Positions 1 to 5,903 of a stretch of DNA of 15,609 bases are shown in pieces. The stretch is from Rhodoferax sp. (lineage in GTDB: Bacteria > Pseudomonadota > Gammaproteobacteria > Burkholderiales > Burkholderiaceae_C), in NCBI GenBank assembly GCA_028711355.1, contig JAQTSL010000048.1, positions 1 to 15,609 on the forward strand, read 5' to 3'. The notes beneath the pieces are model-generated. The model worked only from the letters and a program-made list of their open reading frames with translations. It was not told the DNA's origin and searched no databases. The position numbers were made by a program, and so were the translations under genes. Each line of letters opens with the position of its first letter. Position 1 is the stretch's first letter.

Positions 1-860
1 ACGTAGGCAAACCAGATTTCAATCCCGCCACCCACATACGGCCCCAAATAAACCTCAGACAGCTTTTCGCCCATACCAATGATCAGGCCGCCGACAATGG
101 CGCCCGGCACCGACGTCAAACCACCCAGAATCACCACCGGCAGCGCACGCATGGCGACCGTGGTCAGTGAAAACTGCACGCCCAGCTTGCTGCCCCAGAT
201 CATGCCGGCCACCAGCGCCACCACACCGGCCACGCACCAGACAATGAACCAGATGCGGTTGAGCGGAATGCCGATGCTCTGTGCGGCCTGGTGGTCGTCT
301 GCCACCGCGCGCAGTGCCCGACCGGTCACGGTTTTCTGGAAGAACAGCGTCAGCAGGCCCACCAGCACGGCTGCAATCAGCGCCGCGTACAGGTCTTCCT
401 TGTTCAACATAACACCACCATCAAACACGCTTTCAAACGCCATGACTGGGTCTTTGGGCATACCAACGTCAATCTTGTAGATGTCGCTGCCAAAAATGGT
501 CTGGCCCATACCGTCCATAAAATAACTGATGCCCAGTGTGGCCATCAGCAGTGTGGTGCCCTCCTGATTGACCAAATGGCGCAACGCCAGGCGCTCGATC
601 AGCCAGGCCACGACAAACATCACCACACCCGAGCCCAAAAAGGCGATCAAATTGGCCAGGAATGCGTTGTCAATGCCCGTGTAAATCGGCACCCATTCAG
701 CAAAGCGCGCCATCGCCAGCGCGGCAAACAGCACCATCGCGCCCTGGGCAAAGTTGAACACACCGCTGGCCTTGTAGATCAGCACAAAGCCCAAGGCAAC
801 CAGCGAATACAGCATACCGGCCATCAGGCCGCCAAACATGGTTTCAAGAAAAAATCCCAT
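1..860 (-). CDS. livH: Branched-chain amino acid-type ABC transporter permease, LivH family (partial, C-terminus off the left edge)
   Basis: I translated this frame by hand: it is open from an ATG at 860 to base 1, giving 286 codons, so only the last few residues of a family that usually runs about 290-310 should be missing. The product starts MGFFLETMFGGLMAGMLYSL and is strongly hydrophobic with several membrane segments. It has the LivH-like N-terminal motif VFNFAQGAMVLFAA and the cytoplasmic coupling loop GRALRAVADDHQAAQSIGI (near residue 190), which in this family contacts the ABC ATPases. A strong Shine-Dalgarno stretch (GGGGGGA on the minus strand, 871-877) supports the start. It would form half of the inner-membrane channel of a high-affinity uptake system with LivG and, presumably, LivM, LivF and a binding protein beyond the edge. 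The substrate cannot be read from sequence; the adjacent CoA ligase suggests an organic acid rather than, or as well as, leucine/isoleucine/valine. Confidence 0.92.
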   Translation of the reverse strand, partial: MGFFLETMFGGLMAGMLYSLVALGFVLIYKASGVFNFAQGAMVLFAALAMARFAEWVPIYTGIDNAFLANLIAFLGSGVVMFVVAWLIERLALRHLVNQEGTTLLMATLGISYFMDGMGQTIFGSDIYKIDVGMPKDPVMAFESVFDGGVMLNKEDLYAALIAAVLVGLLTLFFQKTVTGRALRAVADDHQAAQSIGIPLNRIWFIVWCVAGVVALVAGMIWGSKLGVQFSLTTVAMRALPVVILGGLTSVPGAIVGGLIIGMGEKLSEVYLGPYVGGGIEIWFAY

Positions 861-897
861 AACTATTGACTCCCCCCTGTTGCTTGCTTACTCCGTG

Positions 898-1050
898 TAG
901 CCGCCCCGTGTCGCAGCCAGAGACTGCGCCTCTTCGAGCACGTCCAAGCCTGCGCAGGCAGACTTGGAGCCGCGGCTCTCAGCCCCCTCAAGGGGGCGAT
1001 GCCAGTGGCCTGGCAAAGCCAGTTCCACGGCATCCGCGGCGCACCGCTAT
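898..1050. repeat. Structured intergenic repeat element between livG and livH
   Basis: This 238-bp gap lies inside an otherwise tight operon and is packed with dyad symmetry. There are two perfect 12-bp palindromes, GCCTGCGCAGGC (948-959) and GAGCCGCGGCTC (967-978). The first lies inside a larger stem, TCCAAG (943-948) with CTTGGA (963-968). A hairpin GCCCCC-TCAA-GGGGGC follows at 982-997, then CTGGC-AAA-GCCAG at 1010-1022. I recall sequences of this type recurring between genes of Comamonadaceae; that is memory, not a search. Element ends are estimates. It could act as an mRNA stabiliser or attenuator that lowers livH output relative to livG, or be a non-autonomous REP-like element. Confidence 0.6.
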
Positions 1051-1098
1051 CTGCACTCACACGCCTCAATTCAGATTTGCTATTTTGGTATTTCATAG

Positions 1099-1884
1099 TC
1101 AATGACCCGTCCCCAAATACGCACTGATCACGTCGGGGTTGGTGCGCACCTCGTCGGGCGTGCCGTCGCCAATTTTCTTGCCGTAGTCGAGCACCACCAC
1201 GCGGTCAGAGATGTCCATCACCACACCCATATCATGCTCAATCAGCACAATGGTGGTGCCAAACTCTTCGTTCACATCGAGCACAAAGCGGCACATATCC
1301 TGCTTTTCTTCGACGTTCATACCGGCCATCGGCTCGTCGAGCAGCAGCAACTGCGGCTCCATCGCCAGCGCACGGCCCAGGTCAACGCGTTTTTGCAAAC
1401 CATAGGGCAACTGGCCCACCGGGGTCTTGCGGTGTGCCTGAATTTCCAGGAAGTCGATGATGTGCTCGACAAACTCGCGGTGCTGCTCTTCTTCGCGCTG
1501 CGCCGGGCCGATGCGCAGCGCCTGCAAAAACAGATTGCTTTTAATGCGCAGGTTGCGCCCGGTCATGATGTTGTCGATCACGCTCATGCCCTTGAACAAC
1601 GCCAGGCTCTGAAACGTGCGCCCAATCCCCATGGTGGCGACCTGGTGACTGTCCATGTGGCTGAACTTGTGGCCGCGGAACGTGATGGCGCCTTGCTGCG
1701 GGTAATAAACACCGTTGATGCAGTTGAGCATGGAGCTTTTGCCAGCGCCGTTGGGGCCGATGATGGAGCGCACCTCGTGCTCACGCACATCAAAAGAGAT
1801 GTCGGTGAGTGCTTTGACGCCGCCAAAGCTCAGAGAGATGTTTTGGACATCCAGAATGACGTCGCCGATTTGTTTAATTGCCAT
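1099..1884 (-). CDS. livG: Branched-chain amino acid-type ABC transporter ATP-binding protein, LivG family
   Basis: A 261-residue ABC ATPase with every nucleotide-binding motif present: Walker A GPNGAGKSS (43-51), Q-loop Q92 in GRTFQS, signature LPYGLQ (159-164, a variant of the usual LSYGQQ), Walker B LLLLDEP (179-185) and switch histidine H217 in IEHD. Length and the ending region (DGTPDEVRTNPDVISAYLG) are typical of LivG rather than LivF. It hydrolyses ATP at the inner membrane to drive the LivH/LivM channel. The start codon lies 23 bp after the stop of the acyl-CoA ligase gene, so the two are almost certainly co-transcribed. livH follows after the 238-bp repeat-filled gap. The proline in the signature motif is unusual for ABC proteins in general. 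Confidence 0.93.
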   Translation of the reverse strand: MAIKQIGDVILDVQNISLSFGGVKALTDISFDVREHEVRSIIGPNGAGKSSMLNCINGVYYPQQGAITFRGHKFSHMDSHQVATMGIGRTFQSLALFKGMSVIDNIMTGRNLRIKSNLFLQALRIGPAQREEEQHREFVEHIIDFLEIQAHRKTPVGQLPYGLQKRVDLGRALAMEPQLLLLDEPMAGMNVEEKQDMCRFVLDVNEEFGTTIVLIEHDMGVVMDISDRVVVLDYGKKIGDGTPDEVRTNPDVISAYLGTGH

Positions 1885-1907
1885 AACTTGTTTCCAACCG
1901 TACGGCC

Positions 1908-3854
1908 TCAGGCCGCTGCCTGAACCGGCGCAAACGTTTTTGCGTCGTCGATGCGCAGGGTAGCGCTCACCTTGCCAGTGCGACCGTCTTCAAACTTTAC
2001 CTGCGTTTCCACGTACTGTTCGGTCTTGCCCCCGTAGAGTGCGTCGATCAGCACGTCGTATTTGTCGGCAATGAAGCCACGGCGCACCTTGTTGGTACGG
2101 GTCAGTTCGCCGTCGTCAGCGTCAAGCTCTTTGTGCAGCACCAGAAAGCGGCTGATCTGAGAGCCCGCCAGCAGCTTGTCCGCGCTCAGATCGGCGTTGA
2201 CCTTCTCGACGCATTCCTTGATCAGTTGATAGACCTCTGACTTTTGCGCCAGGTCGGTGTAACCAGCGTAAGGCAGGTTGCGCCGCTCGGCCCAGTTACC
2301 CACGGCGGAGAAGTCGATATTGATCATGACACAGACTTTTTCGCGGCCATCGCCGTAGGCCACCACCTCTTTGATGTGCGGGAAAAACTTGAGTTTGTTT
2401 TCCACGTATTTCGGCGCGAACATGGCACCATCGAACGCGCCGCCCTTGATGCGTCCGACGTCCTTGACCCGGTCGATGATCTTCAGGTGGCCATTCGCGT
2501 CCAGAAAGCCGGCGTCGCTGGTGTGGTACCAGCCGTCAGCCGTTAACACCTCGGCCGTGGCCTCGGGGTTCTTGAAATAGCCCTTGAGCAAGCCAGGCGA
2601 CTTGACCAGCACCTCGCCGTCGTCGGCGACCTTGATTTCGACCCCAGCGCACGGCACGCCCACGGTATCAGCGCGTGCTTCGTTGTCAGGTTGCAGGCAG
2701 ACAAACACCGCGGTTTCGGTCGAACCGTACAACTGCTTGAGATTGATGCCGATCGAACGGTAAAAGCTGAACAAGTCGGGGCCGATGGCCTCGCCTGCCG
2801 TGTAGGCCACACGCACCCGTGAAAAGCCCAGATTGTTGCGCAGCGGCCCATAGACACAGGCGTTGCCCAGCGCGTACAACACCCGATCGGCCAGACCAAC
2901 CGACGTGCCGTCCATCAGTGTCGGCCCCACTTTCTTGGCCACGCCCATGAAGTAATTGAACATACTGCGTTTGAGGCTACCCGCGTCTTCCATGCGGATC
3001 ATGACGCTGGTGAGCATGCCTTCAAACACCCGCGGCGGGGCAAAGTAGTAGGTCGGACCGATTTCTTTCAGGTCGATGGTGACGGTGGAGGCGTCTTCCG
3101 GGCAATTGACCACATAGCCACACGACAGCCACTGCGCGTAAGAAAAGATGTTCTGCCCGATCCAGGCCGGCGGCAGGTAGGCCAGCACGTCTTCGTCGTG
3201 CGTGAGCTTATCAAACACGGCGCCGGCGCGGGCCCGGTTGAGCAACGAGTCATGGGTATGCACCACGCCCTTGGGGTTGCCAGTGGTGCCGCTGGTAAAG
3301 AACATGGCAGCCACATCGTCGGGTCTGACCTTTTCTACTGCAGCCTTGAAGAAGCCCGGGGTCTTGTCGGCAAACGCCTGCCCGGCGCCAATCAGGTCAT
3401 CGAGCGACAGCAGCCCCGGCTCTTCGTAGCTGCGCAAGCCACGCGGATCGTCAAAGTAAATGTGCGCCAACTGCGGGCACTGGTCGCGAATCTCGAGCAA
3501 CTTATCGACCTGCTCCTGATCTTCGGCAAAAGCGAATTTGGCCTCGGCGTTGTTGATCGGGTAGGTGCACTCCAGCGCTGCGGCGTCTTGGTACAGAGCA
3601 ATTGGCACCGCACCGATCGACTGTGCCGCCAACATGGTGGCGTACAGGCGCGGGCGGTTGGCGCCAATCACGATCATGTGGTCGTGCTGACGCAAACCGG
3701 CCTGGTACAGACCACAAGCGAGGCGTTCGACCAACTGCGACAGGTCGAACCAGGTGATGGCCTGCCATATCCCGTATTCTTTTTCACGCATCGCCGTGGC
3801 TGTCGGCCGCTGGCTGGCGTGCTGCAACAAAAGTTGCGGAAAAGTCGTTTGCAT
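1908..3854 (-). CDS. AMP-dependent acyl-CoA synthetase (long-chain fatty acid-CoA ligase type)
   Basis: A 648-residue member of the ANL adenylating superfamily. It activates a carboxylic acid with ATP to an acyl-adenylate and then transfers the acyl group to coenzyme A. Visible motifs are the phosphate loop TSGTTGNPKG (187-196), the A5 motif YGSTETA (376-382), the ATP-ribose motif GWYHTSD (441-447) and the hinge DRVKD (461-465). I chose the ATG at 3854 (MQTTFPQLLLQHA), which has AAGG about 8 bases upstream, over an in-frame ATG at 3893. It is the first gene of the operon with livG and livH and divergent from a Crp/Fnr regulator. This pairing suggests that a compound imported by the transporter is trapped and activated as a CoA thioester. 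Resemblance is to the long-chain branch, but the linked transporter would suit a smaller or aromatic acid; the substrate is unknown. Confidence 0.9.
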   Translation of the reverse strand: MQTTFPQLLLQHASQRPTATAMREKEYGIWQAITWFDLSQLVERLACGLYQAGLRQHDHMIVIGANRPRLYATMLAAQSIGAVPIALYQDAAALECTYPINNAEAKFAFAEDQEQVDKLLEIRDQCPQLAHIYFDDPRGLRSYEEPGLLSLDDLIGAGQAFADKTPGFFKAAVEKVRPDDVAAMFFTSGTTGNPKGVVHTHDSLLNRARAGAVFDKLTHDEDVLAYLPPAWIGQNIFSYAQWLSCGYVVNCPEDASTVTIDLKEIGPTYYFAPPRVFEGMLTSVMIRMEDAGSLKRSMFNYFMGVAKKVGPTLMDGTSVGLADRVLYALGNACVYGPLRNNLGFSRVRVAYTAGEAIGPDLFSFYRSIGINLKQLYGSTETAVFVCLQPDNEARADTVGVPCAGVEIKVADDGEVLVKSPGLLKGYFKNPEATAEVLTADGWYHTSDAGFLDANGHLKIIDRVKDVGRIKGGAFDGAMFAPKYVENKLKFFPHIKEVVAYGDGREKVCVMINIDFSAVGNWAERRNLPYAGYTDLAQKSEVYQLIKECVEKVNADLSADKLLAGSQISRFLVLHKELDADDGELTRTNKVRRGFIADKYDVLIDALYGGKTEQYVETQVKFEDGRTGKVSATLRIDDAKTFAPVQAAA

Positions 3855-3919
3855 TTGCGTTGCCTTGTCTTCAAAACACGGAGCGCGTGCCAAGCACGAG
3901 CACCAACCAATAGGGCGCG

Positions 3920-3925
3920 ATGATA
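3920..3925 (-). promoter_or_regulatory. Putative -10 element of the ligase-livG-livH operon
   Basis: The minus strand reads TATCAT here, four of six matches to TATAAT. A start site would fall near 3913, giving a leader of about 59 bases before the ATG at 3854. No good -35 hexamer is seen, which fits an activator-dependent promoter because the inverted repeat at 3946-3963 would be centred 41.5 bases upstream of that start. The start site is inferred, not measured. Confidence 0.4.
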
Positions 3926-3945
3926 GGGACTCATTTGACGTCTTG

Positions 3946-3963
3946 TTGTCGTTTGGACGACAA
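3946..3963. promoter_or_regulatory. Inverted-repeat operator, probable Crp/Fnr-family binding site
   Basis: A perfect dyad: TTGTCGT, four bases, ACGACAA. Written as TGTCG-N6-CGACA it has exactly the geometry of the Crp site TGTGA-N6-TCACA. It lies between the divergent ligase operon and the Crp/Fnr gene, 82 bases upstream of the regulator ATG at 4046. It is the obvious candidate site for the neighbouring regulator, able to serve both promoters. Confidence 0.65.
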
Positions 3964-4045
3964 TTGAAAGGTTTCCAACTAGGTGTTTTCCCTGTTCACA
4001 CTTGCGCTTGGCGCAACGCGGGCAGCTCGCCAAAGAAGTTTCTAC

Positions 4046-4753
4046 ATGACACAAGACGCCTCATTGTTTCAACGCAGACGGCCGTTGACACCGGCAGAAT
4101 TGGCTGTCATACCGTGGTTCAAATTACTCTCTCTTGAAGAGCGTGAACGCGCCGCCGCCGACCTGAAGGTGACCGACGCCAACCCGGGCGACACCCTGTG
4201 CCGCACTGGGCGGCCGGTGACCTACTGGTTTGGCGTGATTGATGGTTTGCTAAAGATGAGTACCGACAACTCCGAAGGCCAGACCATGACCTTCACCGGT
4301 ATCCCCCCGGGTGGCTGGTTCGGCGAAGGCACGGCATTGAAACGCGAGGCTTACCGCTACAACATCCAGGCGCTGCGCAAAAGCGTGGTAGCCGGGCTGC
4401 ACGTTGACACCTTTCACTGGCTGCTGGACCACTCAATCAGTTTCAACCGTTTTGTCATGAACCAGCTCAACGAGCGGCTGGGCCAGTTTATCGCCGCGCG
4501 CGAGATTGACCGCATGACCAACCCAAATATCCGCGTAGCGCGCTCGCTTGCTGCGCTGTTCAACCCGGTGCTGTACCCCGGCCTGGGCACGGTGCTGCGC
4601 ATCACCCAGCAAGAGCTGGCGTATCTGGTGGGTTTGTCGCGCCAGCGCGTCAACCAGGCACTGACCACGCTGTGTGAACACCAGTCGATTGCGGTGGAAT
4701 ACGGCGGCCTGCGGGTGATCGATTTGCAGGCGCTGCGGGCGGGAATTTTTTGA
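4046..4753 (+). CDS. Crp/Fnr-family transcriptional regulator
   Basis: A 235-residue regulator with an N-terminal cyclic-nucleotide-binding-type beta barrel (about 24-130), a dimerisation helix (about 131-157) and a C-terminal winged helix (about 184-225; recognition helix SRQRVNQALTTL, 198-209). I chose ATG 4046 (MTQDASLF) over an in-frame ATG at 3983 because the N-terminus then matches the family and AAGAAG lies just upstream. It lacks the N-terminal cysteine cluster of Fnr, so it is not an iron-sulphur oxygen sensor of that type. Against E. coli Crp, E72 and R82 appear as E94 and R104, but S83-A84 is Y105-N106, so cAMP may not be the ligand. In the recognition helix Crp R180 is kept (R199), while E181 and R185 are replaced by Q200 and Q204. 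It is divergent from the ligase/liv operon, which it probably controls. Confidence 0.88.
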   Translation: MTQDASLFQRRRPLTPAELAVIPWFKLLSLEERERAAADLKVTDANPGDTLCRTGRPVTYWFGVIDGLLKMSTDNSEGQTMTFTGIPPGGWFGEGTALKREAYRYNIQALRKSVVAGLHVDTFHWLLDHSISFNRFVMNQLNERLGQFIAAREIDRMTNPNIRVARSLAALFNPVLYPGLGTVLRITQQELAYLVGLSRQRVNQALTTLCEHQSIAVEYGGLRVIDLQALRAGIF

Positions 4754-4773
4754 GCATACCCCACCGACAGGAA

Positions 4774-4833
4774 CTCAATTTTATCAAAAATATGCCTTCA
4801 GCCCTTATCTATCAAGCGCAAGTAGCTACAATT
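4774..4833. repeat. Intergenic repeat of Comamonadaceae type, ending at the rluF start
   Basis: Read on the minus strand this is a stretch running GTAGCTACTTGCGC, then AAGGGCTGAAGGC, then an A/T-rich end TTTTTGATAAAATTG. I recall this word order as a frequent intergenic repeat in Comamonadaceae, sometimes with GATAGCTGC instead of GTAGCTAC. It fills nearly all of the 88-bp gap between the Crp/Fnr gene and rluF. A second, partial match to its GTAGCTACA end occurs at 10882-10890. Family membership is from memory; boundaries are estimates. Confidence 0.5.
4827..4832 (+). promoter_or_regulatory. Putative -10 element for rluF, carried at the end of the repeat
   Basis: TACAAT, five of six matches to TATAAT, ends nine bases before the rluF ATG. 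A start site seven bases downstream (about 4839) would leave a three-base leader, that is an essentially leaderless mRNA. No Shine-Dalgarno sequence precedes the ATG, which fits. The -35 region (CTTATC or TTATCT near 4804-4810) is poor. Confidence 0.4.
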
Positions 4834-4841
4834 TCAATATC

Positions 4842-5840
4842 ATGACCAGACCCTCAAATCCCCCCGTTTTCCGCCGCGCTGGGCCGCCCGCAGCCAAGGC
4901 GCCGTTACCGGCTGGCCAAAGCAACACCGCCGCTTACGGCGCTGGCGGCACGTTGCGGCTGAACAAGCGCATGGCCGAGCTGGGACTGGCGTCGCGCCGT
5001 GAGGCCGACGACTGGATCGCCAAGGGCTGGGTCAAGGTCAACGGAAAAGTTGCTGAAATGGGCATGCAGGTGCTGCCCGACGTGCGCATCGAGATTGACC
5101 CGCAAGCCAAGGGCGCGCAGGCCAAACAGGTCACGGTGCTGATCAACAAGCCGCTCGGGCTGGTCAGCGGCCAGGCCGAAGACGGCCACCAACCCGCCAT
5201 CACGCTGGTGCAGCCAGCCAACCGTTGGCGTGACGACAATGCGCGCTTCTTTTTTCACCCGAGCCAGCTCAAGAGCCTGGTGCCAGCCGGGCGGCTCGAC
5301 ATCGATTCCACTGGCTTGCTGGTGCTGACACAAGACGGCCGCATTGCGCGCCAACTGATCGGTGACGACGCGGTAATGGAAAAGGAATACCTGGTGCGGG
5401 TGCTCTACACCGGCATCGCCAACGCGACCGCCGCCACTTCTGCCAGCGCCACCTACCCGGCTGCGCCCGGTGCAGCGGCGCGCATGGCGAAGGCGGCACA
5501 GGCAGCGCACCCAGGACAAGTCACGCAGCTCAGCCGCATTGACAACGATGACCCGATCAGCCAGGATGTGCAGTCGGTGTTTCCAGCCGACCAGCTGGCG
5601 CTGTTGCGCTGCGGCCTCAAGCTCGACGGCCAACCGCTGCAACCAGCTCAGGTGGAATGGCAAAACCCCGAGCAATTGCGCTTTGTCCTGACCGAAGGCA
5701 AAAAACGCCAGATTCGCCGGATGTGCGAACAGGTCGGCCTGAAAGTGGTCGGTTTGAAGCGCGTGCGCATCGGCCGCGTGATGCTCGGTAACCTGCCAGT
5801 GGGGCAATGGCGTTACCTGCAGCCACACGAGCAGTTTTAG
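4842..5840 (+). CDS. rluF: 23S rRNA pseudouridine synthase, RluF type
   Basis: A 332-residue RsuA/RluB/E/F-family enzyme that isomerises a specific uridine in 23S rRNA; E. coli RluF acts on U2604. A basic, proline-rich leader (1-35) precedes an S4 RNA-binding domain (about 37-85; LRLNKRMAELGLASRREADDWI). The catalytic domain follows, with INKPLGLVSG (101-110) and the motif GRLD, giving catalytic D153. The C-terminal motif KRQIRRMCEQVGLKVVGLKRVRI matches RluF (RRMCE) rather than RluB (RRLWE), and the ending NLPVGQWRYL matches RluF's IPLGEWRDL. An alanine-rich segment (193-222) after KEYLVRVLYTG is absent from E. coli RluF and makes the protein about 40 residues longer. The start at 4842 has no Shine-Dalgarno; a leaderless transcript is possible. 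Confidence 0.87.
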   Translation: MTRPSNPPVFRRAGPPAAKAPLPAGQSNTAAYGAGGTLRLNKRMAELGLASRREADDWIAKGWVKVNGKVAEMGMQVLPDVRIEIDPQAKGAQAKQVTVLINKPLGLVSGQAEDGHQPAITLVQPANRWRDDNARFFFHPSQLKSLVPAGRLDIDSTGLLVLTQDGRIARQLIGDDAVMEKEYLVRVLYTGIANATAATSASATYPAAPGAAARMAKAAQAAHPGQVTQLSRIDNDDPISQDVQSVFPADQLALLRCGLKLDGQPLQPAQVEWQNPEQLRFVLTEGKKRQIRRMCEQVGLKVVGLKRVRIGRVMLGNLPVGQWRYLQPHEQF

Positions 5841-5903
5841 CTTTTCCATAAACCCGTGGCGTATGATTCTGACAACTCCTGGAGTTTTGTTGAATCTGAA
5901 GAT

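Noticed and set aside
863..1102. A 79-codon minus-strand open frame filling the livG-livH gap
   Set aside because: It begins with TTG, lies wholly within the palindromic repeat, and its translation (rich in Arg, Ala, Trp, Pro) looks like a read-through of the repeat rather than a protein.
1102..1923. A 273-codon plus-strand open frame opposite livG
   Set aside because: It is a shadow of livG; all ABC motifs are in the minus-strand frame.
3983..4045. The upstream ATG extension of the Crp/Fnr gene (21 extra residues)
   Set aside because: The extra residues do not look like the family N-terminus, and ATG 4046 gives the usual length with a weak purine-rich ribosome site.
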